Virus record (IMG/VR): IMGVR_UViG_3300023184_000029
Coordinates: 62,001 to 126,000 of that record
Reading direction: 5' to 3' (one strand)
Source: a virus
DNA: 64,000 nt
The stretch's first letter is position 1. Each line of letters starts with the position of its first letter. A program made the translations under genes and the position numbers. The notes under the pieces were generated by a model. It was not told the DNA's origin and did no database searches. It worked only from the letters and a program-made list of their open reading frames with translations. Of this stretch, positions 21,107 through 28,145 are shown piece after piece.

Positions 21107-21592
21107 ATGGTCAATTGTAGACATTGCGGTAAAGAAACAAATAATCCTAATTTTTGCTCTAGATCTTGTGCAGCTAAAACAACTAATAAAATACCTAAAC
21201 GCAAGAAAAAGATTAATCATTGCTCATTGTGTGGCAAAGAGACAGGTTTTTTTAGAAGGAAATTCTGTATAGATTGTAATCCTATGAATAAAGATTGGAA
21301 TTCTATAACTTATGGAGATGCTATCCAAACTCGTAAATATCAAAAGAATTCTAGGATCAGGAATCTATCCAGAAAAATCTATAAATCATCTGGTAAACCA
21401 GAATGTTGCATGATTTGTAAATACGATAAACATTTTGAAGTATGTCATATTAAAGCTATTTCCTCCTTCCCTAAGACTGCAACAGTTGGAGAAATAAATC
21501 ATATAAATAATCTTATAGCTCTTTGTCCCAACCATCATTGGGAATTAGATCATGGAGACTTAATACTGCCGGAAGGATTTGCACCCTCGTAA
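21107..21592 (+). CDS. HNH endonuclease overlapping tRNA-Arg
   Basis: 161-aa protein. Two N-terminal zinc knuckles (CRHCGKETNNPNFCSRSC and CSLCGKETGFFRRKFC) precede the HNH core FEVCHIKAISSFP, then NLIALCPNHHWELDHGDL. RBS TAGGAGATTAAT. Its final codons (LPEGFAPS) are the antisense of the tRNA-Arg 3' half, mirroring the first HNH gene at tRNA-Gln. This is consistent with homing into tRNA genes. Confidence 0.88.
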   Translation: MVNCRHCGKETNNPNFCSRSCAAKTTNKIPKRKKKINHCSLCGKETGFFRRKFCIDCNPMNKDWNSITYGDAIQTRKYQKNSRIRNLSRKIYKSSGKPECCMICKYDKHFEVCHIKAISSFPKTATVGEINHINNLIALCPNHHWELDHGDLILPEGFAPS

Positions 21593-21636
21593 ATCAACTT
21601 AGAAGGTTGACGCCTAATCTACTCGGCCACGGCAGC
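21564..21636 (-). tRNA. tRNA-Arg (anticodon TCT)
   Basis: Acceptor GCTGCCG/CGGCAGT, anticodon stem TCAAC/GTTGA, loop CTTCTAA gives TCT, short variable loop, T-loop TGCAAAT (atypical, usually TTCRAAT). It reads AGA, the phage's preferred arginine codon. The 3' half overlaps the HNH gene. Confidence 0.85.
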
Positions 21637-21672
21637 GTATATGTATTATATCATATCCACTCAACGCCGCAA

Positions 21673-21840
21673 GCCCACATGGCGTCCCATGTAGGCTATA
21701 CGGTTTGATGGTGGGATCACTTTACCATCGTAATATTACTAGTAGCAGACCCCTTCCCGGCAACCACGCCGGTTATTAGTTGGTTAGACTCTACTAGGTG
21801 GGTCTGAGCCCACTCCATTACGCGGGACGAATCCCGCCGC
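21673..21840 (-). ncRNA. candidate structured RNA with five hairpins
   Basis: Perfect or G-U stems: ACATGG/CCATGT core (21673-21696), GATGGT/ACCATC (21707-21729), CTAGTAG/CTACTAG (21739-21745 with 21791-21797) enclosing CCGG/CCGG, GTGGG/CCCAC (21798-21813), and GCGGGA/TCCCGC (21822-21837). There is no coding frame. It lies downstream of the 21.9 kb gene and upstream of tRNA-Arg. No known RNA family was recognised. Confidence 0.45.
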
Positions 21841-21887
21841 ACTATGCCTAAAATCTATTTATACTGACATAGTCCAGTTTATCAAGA

Positions 21888-22139
21888 TCAAGCCTCGACG
21901 GTTTCCTTCTCAACCTTACCAGAGTGGGCATCACCGGCCTGCTCCGCAGTCACGCCCGTGACCCTAGCCCGCCAGACCTTATAACCCTGCTCTGAAAAAG
22001 CCTTGACCTCGCCAGCCTTGACATTCGCATGAACATCGCCAGGGAGGCTATCGCTCAGGCAAGAACGAATCGAATCAACCACACCGTCACGATCAAGCTC
22101 ATCCGCAACCACATCAACCACAAAGCTAAACTTCTTCAT
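21888..22139 (-). CDS. hypothetical protein, GC-rich
   Basis: 83-aa protein beginning MKKFSFVVDVVADELDRDGV with a VWRARVTGVTAEQ strand. It looks like a small alpha/beta (ferredoxin-like) fold. GC content exceeds the neighbouring genes. The start at 22139 is supported by AAAGG upstream. No family assigned. Confidence 0.65.
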   Translation of the reverse strand: MKKFSFVVDVVADELDRDGVVDSIRSCLSDSLPGDVHANVKAGEVKAFSEQGYKVWRARVTGVTAEQAGDAHSGKVEKETVEA

Positions 22140-22182
22140 TGTAAAAAACCTTTCCAAAAGTGTTATCGAACCAAGTAAAGTA

Positions 22183-22210
22183 ATTATACACACCAAACAT
22201 CACTTGTCAA
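22183..22210 (-). promoter_or_regulatory. promoter TTGACA-N16-TATAAT
   Basis: Perfect hexamers (-10 at 22188-22183), 44 nt upstream of the 21888-22139 gene; proximal member of a tandem pair. Confidence 0.8.
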
Positions 22211-22268
22211 GGGCTAAGTCGAACTTTGTAGTTTGCGATCAACCAGCGTCTTGTCGTGTGATGCTATC

Positions 22269-22297
22269 ATTCTACCATATAGTATCGTCATCGTCAA
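22269..22297 (-). promoter_or_regulatory. promoter TTGACG-N17-TAGAAT (ACGATACTATATGG spacer)
   Basis: Second, distal promoter ~86 bp upstream of the first. It carries a variant of the spacer word and follows paired-hairpin element F. Confidence 0.75.
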
Positions 22298-22337
22298 GGT
22301 GTTTGCATGAATGATTTTTTGGTATTCTCATGATTTG

Positions 22338-22423
22338 TTCTAAGTTGTTGAAGTATAAGGAGTTACGTCAAATTTGGCCGGCCCGCCTCGCCGTAAGTGT
22401 TTTACGGACAAGGCTTTAGGTCA
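22338..22423. repeat. paired-hairpin element F
   Basis: Centre TTTGGCCGGCCCGCC. The stop codon of the 22421 gene touches the right unit. Confidence 0.8.
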
Positions 22424-22792
22424 AGAGAGAAAGCCCTCACAACCCAAAGTGGTCAGTTCACGCAGCAACTTCTCAGCCGCTTCGGGCGTCTTGAAAGTAA
22501 TGCTCTGCCTAACGTTCGGTTGAGCAGGAACGAACCTATCATACTTCCAGCCACCCACCATACCATCGGTCCACTCCTTACTTTCCTTCAAACCCCAGCC
22601 AGTAGCAATCCGAATCGCCTTGATGCAAGGGATGCGGTTGTCCAGAGTCATGCCGCCAGTGATCGTCACCTGTCGCCTCTGGTTCACGCCCAGAGCAATC
22701 TCAATAGCGTTGACGATACGATCATGCAAATCATTGCTAGCCGTATTAGCAATAGCAACAGCCTCGGCCACAGTCACCTGAATACTAATCAT
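22421..22792 (-). CDS. ribosomal L7/L12 C-terminal-domain-like protein
   Basis: 123-aa protein whose central segment IPCIKAIRIATGWGLKESKE matches the 'KI..iR..tgLgLKEAK' helix of the L7/L12 C-terminal domain, the part that contacts translation factors. A phage protein with this fold could bind factors or simply reuse the fold. The N-terminal helix is alanine-rich. GC-rich relative to neighbours. Confidence 0.65.
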   Translation of the reverse strand: MISIQVTVAEAVAIANTASNDLHDRIVNAIEIALGVNQRRQVTITGGMTLDNRIPCIKAIRIATGWGLKESKEWTDGMVGGWKYDRFVPAQPNVRQSITFKTPEAAEKLLRELTTLGCEGFLS

Positions 22793-22794
22793 CT

Positions 22795-23220
22795 TTAAAC
22801 CCTTTCTTCCAAAATATAAACTTGTTTACCGTTAGTCAAGAGAGTAGCATACTCGCTACCATCCCAAATGAATTCGTTACTATCGCTTTCTCGTCGCCAG
22901 TGCGGATCTCTTAGTGGGTTATAGTACAATTTTTCAAGATTGTCAATAGGTAATGAAGGATAAAAATCTTTCCTTAACATTACCTCCTCACACCGAACCC
23001 ACCCACTAACATCATGCACTCCAGCCTCAAATACCTGTTTAGCCTTATTCGGCCTATTCCACAACTTACAACCCCGCATCTCTAACTGATATTTTTTGGG
23101 GTCAACGTAGTATACATCAACTGTTTCCCCACCCTGTTTAACTTTCACTTGCCAGAACATATAATGGGGTCCGTTGCTCAAATGGAAACGAACTTCGCCA
23201 TGCAGTGGTTTCTGTTTCAT
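22795..23220 (-). CDS. hypothetical protein
   Basis: 141-aa beta-rich protein (FHLSNGPHYMFWQVKV) with WVRCEEVML in the middle. No recognised family. It is first in the operon with the L7/L12-like gene. Confidence 0.7.
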   Translation of the reverse strand: MKQKPLHGEVRFHLSNGPHYMFWQVKVKQGGETVDVYYVDPKKYQLEMRGCKLWNRPNKAKQVFEAGVHDVSGWVRCEEVMLRKDFYPSLPIDNLEKLYYNPLRDPHWRRESDSNEFIWDGSEYATLLTNGKQVYILEERV

Positions 23221-23226
23221 GCTTAT

Positions 23227-23255
23227 ACTATACCTTATAGAAACGATCTTGTCAA
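23227..23255 (-). promoter_or_regulatory. promoter TTGACA-N17-TATAGT
   Basis: -10 TATAGT (23232-23227), 7 nt from the start codon of the 22795-23220 gene, implying a very short leader. Confidence 0.7.
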
Positions 23256-23269
23256 GACCCCGTATTCTC

Positions 23270-23317
23270 GCTGACTATCGCCAAGACCACCAAATCCGTA
23301 GGATTAGGAAAGACAAG
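23270..23317 (-). repeat. R element copy 5
   Basis: GCTGACTAT...AAATCC-GTA-GGATT...GACAAG. It terminates a small unit driven by the promoter at 23402-23430, whose only frame is a ~30-codon ORF reading into the repeat. Confidence 0.75.
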
Positions 23318-23401
23318 CAGGCTTCCGCCATACTCGACCAACATTTCAGACAACCTCTTTTGATATCATTGTGGTTGTCCCCACACTTGCTTTCCCGTTT
23401 A

Positions 23402-23430
23402 AGTATACCTCTATTATCGGCAAATGTCAA
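23402..23430 (-). promoter_or_regulatory. cassette promoter TTGACA-N17-TATACT (GCCGATAATAG spacer)
   Basis: Strong conserved promoter followed by ~140 bp without a clear gene before R element copy 5: another apparently empty cassette or small RNA. Confidence 0.78.
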
Positions 23431-23454
23431 GAGAAGTCTTTAAAAAATATTTTT

Positions 23455-23541
23455 GAACGTAAGTCTTTTGCGGTCAAGTACTTACAACAAATTTCGCCCG
23501 CCGGATTTCTCCTAAGTCCTTATGCTGTAAGAAGTTACATC
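23455..23541. repeat. paired-hairpin element G
   Basis: GAACGTAAGTC...AAGTACTTACAAC, centre TTCGCCCGCCGG, right unit CCTAAGTCCTTAT...AAGAAGTTACATC. It ends at the stop of the 23541 gene. Confidence 0.8.
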
Positions 23542-23714
23542 TAAGAGTTTTCAAAAACTAACTCCACATATTTATTAACAAGTTCAGGTAGTGAAATCTC
23601 ATGAGTACCGATTAGTTCTTTAGTCTTATCTACATTGTGCTTATTTACAGCGGCCATTCTATTTTTGAAAAAACTCAGAATATAGATCATGGCCTTTTCT
23701 CTATCGTTAGTCAT
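23541..23714 (-). CDS. hypothetical protein
   Basis: 57-aa helical protein starting MTNDREKAMIYILSFFKN. The ATG at 23714 follows AAGGGGTTGT and overlaps the upstream gene end. Last gene of a five-gene operon. Confidence 0.65.
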   Translation of the reverse strand: MTNDREKAMIYILSFFKNRMAAVNKHNVDKTKELIGTHEISLPELVNKYVELVFENS

Positions 23715-24024
23715 ACAACCCCTTAGTATATTCTTCTGGGATAATGGGACACCAACTCTTTGCTCGTTCCTCATCATATGGAAGCCAGAACGGAGCATCA
23801 CAAGCGTCACAAGTCCACGGTTTGGCTTGGTTGGTAAAAACGTGCTGGCAAATCTCTATCTCTTTATCTACAACCTTTTCATTATTTTCATTGTAATAGT
23901 ATGTTTCCATCTTTCGGTCTGGATGGTAAGAATAGTACCCAATTCCTATACCAATATTGGGGCCAAAGTAATAAACCTTCTGCCCAACCTTTGGCGGATT
24001 CTTATGAGAGTTATTCCATTCCAT
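23707..24024 (-). CDS. hypothetical protein with CxxC pair
   Basis: 105-aa protein: PPKVGQKVYYFGPNIGIGIG (SH3-like start) and a C-terminal CQH...CDACDAPFWLPYDEER...WC cluster that may bind zinc. It overlaps the next gene upstream by one base (TAATG). Confidence 0.7.
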   Translation of the reverse strand: MEWNNSHKNPPKVGQKVYYFGPNIGIGIGYYSYHPDRKMETYYYNENNEKVVDKEIEICQHVFTNQAKPWTCDACDAPFWLPYDEERAKSWCPIIPEEYTKGLYD

Positions 24025-24149
24025 TACTTAGTTACCTCAATACTCCACTTAGTACCCTTCAACTCAGCAATCACAGTCATATCCAACTTAACCAGTTCGG
24101 CCACAATTTCGGCCAACCTCTCAATATCATTAAGATTAAGATAGATCAT
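24024..24149 (-). CDS. 41-aa hypothetical protein
   Basis: MIYLNLNDIERLAEIVAELV... is an amphipathic helix followed by a short strand pair. One-base TAATG overlap downstream and ATGA overlap upstream support it as a gene. Confidence 0.6.
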   Translation of the reverse strand: MIYLNLNDIERLAEIVAELVKLDMTVIAELKGTKWSIEVTK

Positions 24150-24373
24150 TTTCCCCTCACAATAATTACACACTCAACATCATTATTGCTATCCGTCATA
24201 TTAACATACTCATGACGACCAATATACCAAGTGTCCTTGTCATTAGCATCAAGTACCACACTATCCGACTTCACACTGATATCATCAAGGCCACCCTCAT
24301 AACCAAGAGTAAGAACCCTCATATCGGACGGATAATTCTTCAACTGCTCAATAAGTTCGTTAACGGTCATCAT
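24146..24373 (-). CDS. conserved small phage protein
   Basis: 75-aa protein. MTVNELIEQLKNYPSDMRVL followed by GYEGGLDDI is a pattern recurring in small phage proteins of unknown function. Confidence 0.72.
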   Translation of the reverse strand: MMTVNELIEQLKNYPSDMRVLTLGYEGGLDDISVKSDSVVLDANDKDTWYIGRHEYVNMTDSNNDVECVIIVRGK

Positions 24374-24624
24374 TCACCCTCCCCAAACATACTTGCCCAA
24401 GCCTCATTATCATTACCCGTCATCAGAATCTCACGCTGTTCAGAATCCAGATACGGAAAGCAACTCTGAATCAGTCCACCATTCAGCCATTCATTAGCAT
24501 CACTCAACTTTACCGTAATAATAAACTGCCTATCACTAGACGTATATCCAGAAAATACAAGATTATCACCTTCCACAACCCTACGCACATTATCAGTCAA
24601 ACAATATCTAGTAAAACCAATCAT
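24370..24624 (-). CDS. hypothetical protein, promoter-proximal
   Basis: 84-aa protein, beta-rich (VVEGDNLVFSGYTSSDRQFI) then a helical C-terminus ending MFGEGE. First gene of the 24.6-23.5 kb operon, with RBS AGGAGAAAA. Confidence 0.65.
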   Translation of the reverse strand: MIGFTRYCLTDNVRRVVEGDNLVFSGYTSSDRQFIITVKLSDANEWLNGGLIQSCFPYLDSEQREILMTGNDNEAWASMFGEGE

Positions 24625-24644
24625 ATTTTTTCTCCTGTGCTACC

Positions 24645-24673
24645 ATTCTACTATCTATTATCGACACTGTCAA
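24645..24673 (-). promoter_or_regulatory. cassette promoter TTGACA-N17-TAGAAT (TCGATAATAG spacer)
   Basis: Near-identical to the 16.4 kb promoter; 21 nt upstream of the 24370-24624 gene. Confidence 0.85.
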
Positions 24674-24710
24674 GAGGGTTTCTTGAAGAAAAATTTTTAA
24701 GATGTAAAGT

Positions 24711-24787
24711 GTTGTAGCACAAGCAGTTACGACGAGCCGGGCCGCCCCCGTTTGCTCTAAGTCTTTTAGCAGCAAGACTTTATATCT
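24711..24787. repeat. paired-hairpin element H
   Basis: GATGTAAAGTG...GCAGTTACGAC, centre CCGGGCCGCCCCCG, right unit TCTAAGTCTTTTA...AAGACTTTATATC. It overlaps the stop of the 24786 gene. Confidence 0.78.
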
Positions 24788-25043
24788 ACTTTAGCAGATA
24801 GGTTATTTTCTGTCCATTTTCAATCATAGCCGTATAGGCCGCAATTCGCCTATCCTTTTCACGCTTCTCAATTTGGTGGTCTGTCTCACCGATCTCTAGC
24901 GAGTCGCACTTACGCTCCAGATCAGTTAAAGAAACGCTATCAGTACGATTGTCTCTAAATTCTTCTGGCAGCCAGCTATTTGGAACCAGAATCAGATCAT
25001 TGATAAGTTTCTCAAATTCTGCCAGCAACTCATAACCATTCAT
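24786..25043 (-). CDS. hypothetical protein
   Basis: 85-aa protein (MNGYELLAEFEKLINDLILV ...) with charged helical C-terminus. RBS AAAGGAGAAAGAT supports 25043. No family recognised. It is preceded by a long non-coding leader region. Confidence 0.65.
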   Translation of the reverse strand: MNGYELLAEFEKLINDLILVPNSWLPEEFRDNRTDSVSLTDLERKCDSLEIGETDHQIEKREKDRRIAAYTAMIENGQKITYLLK

Positions 25044-25566
25044 ATCTTTCTCCTTTGTATTAAAACCAGCGGAACCATTTACGATCCGGTTCCTATAGCC
25101 CACACCTATAACTTTCAAGGTTTGGAAACCGCCCACGCTGCTTCACTGCTTTCGGGCACCTAATATCAGGCAGTTTATCAGAGGCAACGGTTACTGGTTG
25201 TTCGGTATCCGGCTGTTATTTCAGTGATTCTATCCGATGAAAGATAGAACGCAAGCGTAATGTTGCGGTGTTAATTCACTCTATTACCCGATGAAGGATA
25301 ATACCGGATTGTATTGGCCGTGGTGAGGATGCAATCCCCCATAGATTGGTATTCTAGCCTAACGTATAACCCCGTCAAGCAGCCTTCGGGTACGAAATCC
25401 CGGAACGCTTAGTCGAATAGGTTATCCCAATCTAGTCCAAGGCATGGACCCACGGATGTTTGTATTGTAGGACCGATTGTAGAAGACGTTTCCTAGGACA
25501 TCAACTACCGCTTTTACCGGCTGCTCGGCCCGACACAACCAACAAGTTTTCACTTGTTCTTCAATC
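25044..25566 (-). ncRNA. ~500-nt gene-free region, candidate structured RNAs or long leader
   Basis: No coding frame fits. Two hairpins with the same loop word (CGATGAA on +, TTCATCG on -) occur at 25228-25249 and 25283-25302. An early stem AACAAGT/ACTTGTT follows the 25567 promoter. A second promoter (25351-25378) splits the region into two transcripts. It is far longer than other leaders here, so a regulatory or trans-acting RNA is plausible. Confidence 0.45.
25351..25378 (-). promoter_or_regulatory. promoter TTGACG-N16-TAGAAT inside gene-free region
   Basis: -35 TTGACG (25378-25373), -10 TAGAAT (25356-25351). It would start an RNA covering the twin-hairpin segment and the 24786-25043 gene. 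Confidence 0.65.
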
Positions 25567-25594
25567 ATTCTACCATCTATTATCGGCTTGTCAA
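25567..25594 (-). promoter_or_regulatory. cassette promoter TTGACA-N16-TAGAAT (GCCGATAATAG spacer)
   Basis: Strong conserved promoter facing the gene-free region, evidence that this region is transcribed. Confidence 0.83.
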
Positions 25595-25620
25595 GAGAGT
25601 TTCTTGAAAAATTATTTCTA

Positions 25621-25704
25621 GACGCAAATCGTTTAGAGATAAGGACTTATGTCGAGTTCGGCCGCCCGCCCTATCCCTAAGTTGTTTAAGGATAAGGACT
25701 TACG
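25621..25704. repeat. paired-hairpin element I
   Basis: GACGCAAATCG...AAGGACTTATGTC, centre TTCGGCCGCCCGCC, right unit CCTAAGTTGTTTA...AAGGACTTACG. It abuts the stop of the 25706 gene. Confidence 0.8.
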
Positions 25705-25705
25705 A

Positions 25706-25909
25706 TTAGTTATTACTAGCCCCAATAGACTCACGAACTCTAACGATACCATCAGTTCTGGCAATCTCAAGAGCCTTACAAAAGAACTCAAAGAAAGTAT
25801 CCATTTCAGTATGTACAGCTTGCTCATCAACAGTGGTAGCATTTATCAGACAAATGGCAAAATTTCTCACACAATCAGAAACAGCATCTCGTTCTTCAGT
25901 TGTCAACAT
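25706..25909 (-). CDS. hypothetical protein
   Basis: 67-aa all-helical protein (LTTEERDAVSDCVRNFAICL) with no recognised family. Single-gene cassette: promoter at 25930-25958, RBS GGGAGAGAAT, paired-hairpin element I at its end. Confidence 0.68.
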   Translation of the reverse strand: MLTTEERDAVSDCVRNFAICLINATTVDEQAVHTEMDTFFEFFCKALEIARTDGIVRVRESIGASNN

Positions 25910-25929
25910 AATTCTCTCCCTTTCTGCTC

Positions 25930-25958
25930 AATATACTCTATTAAAAACCTTTTGTCAA
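25930..25958 (-). promoter_or_regulatory. promoter TTGACA-N17-TATATT
   Basis: -35 TTGACA (25958-25953) follows R element copy 6 by 14 bp. The spacer lacks the CCGATAAT word. Confidence 0.72.
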
Positions 25959-25971
25959 GCCCCGACTACTG

Positions 25972-26018
25972 GCTGACTATACCCACTCAACCAACCCGGC
26001 AGGGTTAGGCGGGACAGT
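25972..26018 (-). repeat. R element copy 6
   Basis: GCTGACTAT...AACCC-GGCA-GGGTT...GGGACAG. The inner stem pair is changed on both sides (AATCC/GGATT to AACCC/GGGTT), a compensatory substitution. The stop codon of the 26005 gene is inside. Confidence 0.75.
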
Positions 26019-26154
26019 TATGCGTGATTCTTTCCACGATGATATTATCCCCATAGTGCTTTTCCGCTAATCTAATAGCATGATAGGTACTCTGGGCCTC
26101 GACATAACCCAAAAGCTTATATCCTCTCATTACCATATAAGTATCAGTATTCAC
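26005..26154 (-). CDS. 49-aa hypothetical protein (GTG start)
   Basis: MNTDTYMVMRGYKLLGYVEA... then AIRLAEKHYGDNIIVER, a compact alpha/beta unit. GTG start with a very strong RBS (GGAGGAGG). The last four codons come from R element copy 6. Confidence 0.65.
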   Translation of the reverse strand: MNTDTYMVMRGYKLLGYVEAQSTYHAIRLAEKHYGDNIIVERITHNCPA

Positions 26155-26200
26155 GCTTCCTCCTCCGATCCTGCGAACATTTCCTCTTTTGATTTCCCAT

Positions 26201-26229
26201 ATTCTACACTACTATTATCGGCCTGTCAA
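26201..26229 (-). promoter_or_regulatory. cassette promoter TTGACA-N17-TAGAAT (GCCGATAATAG spacer)
   Basis: Located 5 bp after the end of the 26234 gene; drives the GTG-start gene. Confidence 0.83.
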
Positions 26230-26233
26230 GAGC

Positions 26234-26779
26234 CTAAACCTGAGTTTTTCTTTTAAGAAGTTTCCCACACGAACCGTATTTTTCCACAAAACTATCAAAA
26301 TTATCATGATAGTACATATTCATATTATCACAATAACTATCAAAAACGGGAGTATATCCTTCCTTACCCCTTTTAGTATTATTTTCCTCAGCCCACAAAT
26401 CGATCATATTAGAATGGGTCCACTTAATCTTTACGCCCGTCGGAGTCAGGAATATTAAAAAGACCACATCGCACAATTCCGGCTTAATCTTTTGAAAATA
26501 ATAATAAGAACGATTTCCCCTGATCTTAATCGAAGACATTTTAACTTCAACTTTAATCCTATCATCCACAAGAATATCAAAATCACTATTAGAACCATAA
26601 TGCTGCACAATAAACCCACTCATCATAAGTTTTTTAACCAGCATCTTCTCGCCAAACAAACCCCTGTCTGTACTATTTAACAGACTAATGCGATAGGACA
26701 GCTCATCCTTTTCTGTAGAATAAATCTTTTCCTTGACCAATTCAGCCTCGATCTCTTCAAAATCCGCAATAGTGAACAT
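26234..26779 (-). CDS. PD-(D/E)xK-type nuclease-like protein
   Basis: 181-aa protein. GLFGEKMLVKKLMMSGFIVQ (helix with an early Glu), then SDFDILVDDRIKVEVKMSS gives D-x(n)-ExK, the core of restriction-endonuclease-fold nucleases. A C-terminal domain holds aromatic and basic residues. It could be a restriction-like, Holliday-junction-like or recombination nuclease; no methylase lies next to it. Confidence 0.68.
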   Translation of the reverse strand: MFTIADFEEIEAELVKEKIYSTEKDELSYRISLLNSTDRGLFGEKMLVKKLMMSGFIVQHYGSNSDFDILVDDRIKVEVKMSSIKIRGNRSYYYFQKIKPELCDVVFLIFLTPTGVKIKWTHSNMIDLWAEENNTKRGKEGYTPVFDSYCDNMNMYYHDNFDSFVEKYGSCGKLLKRKTQV

Positions 26780-26820
26780 TATTATGTCCTTGTTGGCAGT
26801 TTTCGTTCCTCGATAGTCTT

Positions 26821-26849
26821 AGGATACCATCACTATCGGCAGTTGTCAA
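26821..26849 (-). promoter_or_regulatory. cassette promoter TTGACA-N17-TATCCT (GCCGATAGTG spacer)
   Basis: Conserved -35 and spacer with a weaker -10 (TATCCT); 42 nt upstream of the nuclease-like gene. Confidence 0.7.
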
Positions 26850-26865
26850 TAGATTTCTAAAATTA

Positions 26866-26950
26866 ATCGTAAACCCATATGGCTTAAGGAGTTGCGTCAA
26901 ATTCGGCCCGCCGCCCGCGTCCTAAGTCCTTTGGTGTCAAAGGGTTAGGA
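26866..26950. repeat. paired-hairpin element J
   Basis: The left unit is the most diverged. The centre is TTCGGCCCGCCGCCCG and the right unit CCTAAGTCCTTTG...AAAGGGTTAGG. Confidence 0.72.
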
Positions 26951-26979
26951 GTTGGGCATTCTTTAGGCAGAAACTGCTA

Positions 26980-27384
26980 CTAGAACAGCAGGCTAGCAAC
27001 CTTGCTGGTAAACAGCGTACCAGCCAGCAAAGGCTTGCGACAATTAGTCACACGCTCTGCATAGAAGTTACGCACCTTTCCGTCGAACGTGCGACAAGTT
27101 ACCAGATGGTTCGTGCGAATGAAATTGGGATCATTAGCACGATACCGACTTCTGCTATTCAGCTTGCGAATTTGATCAGCAGTAAGCGTCTGCTTACCGA
27201 TCACCTTAGCAAGGAATCGCTCATGAGTTCCATGCAATGGCTGTTCGTAGGTAAAGTTGAAAACCTGACCCTCAACAGCATTAGCAAGACTAGTTCTAGA
27301 ACCGCCATAGACAGCATAGAACAGAAAACTGGCAACAACAGCAACAGCAGCAAGAAGACCACCAACCACAAACAAATTATCCAT
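26980..27384 (-). CDS. membrane-anchored hypothetical protein
   Basis: 134-aa protein. N-terminal transmembrane helix (MDNLFVVGGLLAAVAVVASF) then a basic beta-rich domain with HERFLAKVIGKQTLTADQIR and CRTFDGKVRNFYAERVTNC. Likely inner-membrane with the soluble domain in cytoplasm or periplasm. ATG at 27384 has AAAGGGTTGATT. GC-richer than neighbours. Confidence 0.65.
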   Translation of the reverse strand: MDNLFVVGGLLAAVAVVASFLFYAVYGGSRTSLANAVEGQVFNFTYEQPLHGTHERFLAKVIGKQTLTADQIRKLNSRSRYRANDPNFIRTNHLVTCRTFDGKVRNFYAERVTNCRKPLLAGTLFTSKVASLLF

Positions 27385-27427
27385 AATCAACCCTTTCGTT
27401 AGGAAAACCAATCGTTCAACTCTCAGC

Positions 27428-27456
27428 ATTCTACAACTATTATCGACATTTGTCAA
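27428..27456 (-). promoter_or_regulatory. cassette promoter TTGACA-N17-TAGAAT (TCGATAATAG spacer)
   Basis: The -35 overlaps the stop of the upstream gene (27453), so the two cassettes abut without a paired-hairpin element. Confidence 0.82.
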
Positions 27457-27746
27457 GCCTCAACTTGAACAAAATTTTCTTTCCAATACTCTTGCATTTC
27501 CGCAAGGTTCACCGCACTATCATTCCACGACACACCGTCGGGCGTTTCATAGAAAATAGCACTGGTATATTTCCATGAAGTATTCAAAAAAGCATCGCTA
27601 GACAAATCACGAAGCCTAGCCATAAAATCTTTATAGTCTTGACACACGGCCGCAAATTCGTTCAGACCTTGATCATTACTAATCCAAAGGCATACGTTCC
27701 ACGTTTGGTAGTTCGCATAGCCGTTATAGGTTCCGTCAGGACTCAT
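27453..27746 (-). CDS. conserved phage protein (NYQTWNVCLWI)
   Basis: 97-aa protein. YNGYANYQTWNVCLWISNDQ is the hallmark of a small conserved phage/plasmid family of unknown function. It ends with a helical LAEMQEYWKENF. Single-gene cassette. Confidence 0.78.
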   Translation of the reverse strand: MSPDGTYNGYANYQTWNVCLWISNDQGLNEFAAVCQDYKDFMARLRDLSSDAFLNTSWKYTSAIFYETPDGVSWNDSAVNLAEMQEYWKENFVQVEA

Positions 27747-27771
27747 ACTTCACCCCTTCTTTCATATTGTC

Positions 27772-27800
27772 ATTCTACCATCTATTATCGACCAATGCAA
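27772..27800 (-). promoter_or_regulatory. cassette promoter TTGCAT-N17-TAGAAT (TCGATAATAG spacer)
   Basis: -35 weakened to TTGCAT but the spacer word and -10 are intact. Confidence 0.78.
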
Positions 27801-27836
27801 GAGGGAATCTTGAGAAAATTTTTTTAGACGTAAAGT

Positions 27837-27911
27837 GTTGATACATAAAGAGTTACGTCAAATTTTTGCGGCCCCGCTCGCCCTAAGTCGTTATCTGACA
27901 AGGGTTTGCGG
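27837..27911. repeat. paired-hairpin element K
   Basis: GACGTAAAGTG...AGAGTTACGTC, centre TTGCGGCCCCGC, right unit CCTAAGTCGTTAT...AAGGGTTTGCGG. Confidence 0.8.
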
Positions 27912-27917
27912 ATAGTT

Positions 27918-28145
27918 TCACTCAAAGTCTACAAATATAACTTGAGCATAACCCCTAGGCTTAATTGTAAAGCCATCGCCAAAATCATAAGTATCACTCT
28001 TAACGCCCGTCATGCCAGCCAGTTTCTTAGCATGATATGTTACGCTACGCTGAGAGTCATTCTTGGGAACAAACTCCCAACGCTTCACCCAACCATAATT
28101 AGCTTCACCACCGAAAGTATCGGTATGAGTTACAACACATTTCAT
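27918..28145 (-). CDS. hypothetical protein
   Basis: 75-aa beta-rich protein (VVTHTDTFGGEANYGWVKRW) with a C-terminal GYAQVIFVDFE. No family assigned. It overlaps the upstream gene by 4 nt. Confidence 0.65.
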   Translation of the reverse strand: MKCVVTHTDTFGGEANYGWVKRWEFVPKNDSQRSVTYHAKKLAGMTGVKSDTYDFGDGFTIKPRGYAQVIFVDFE

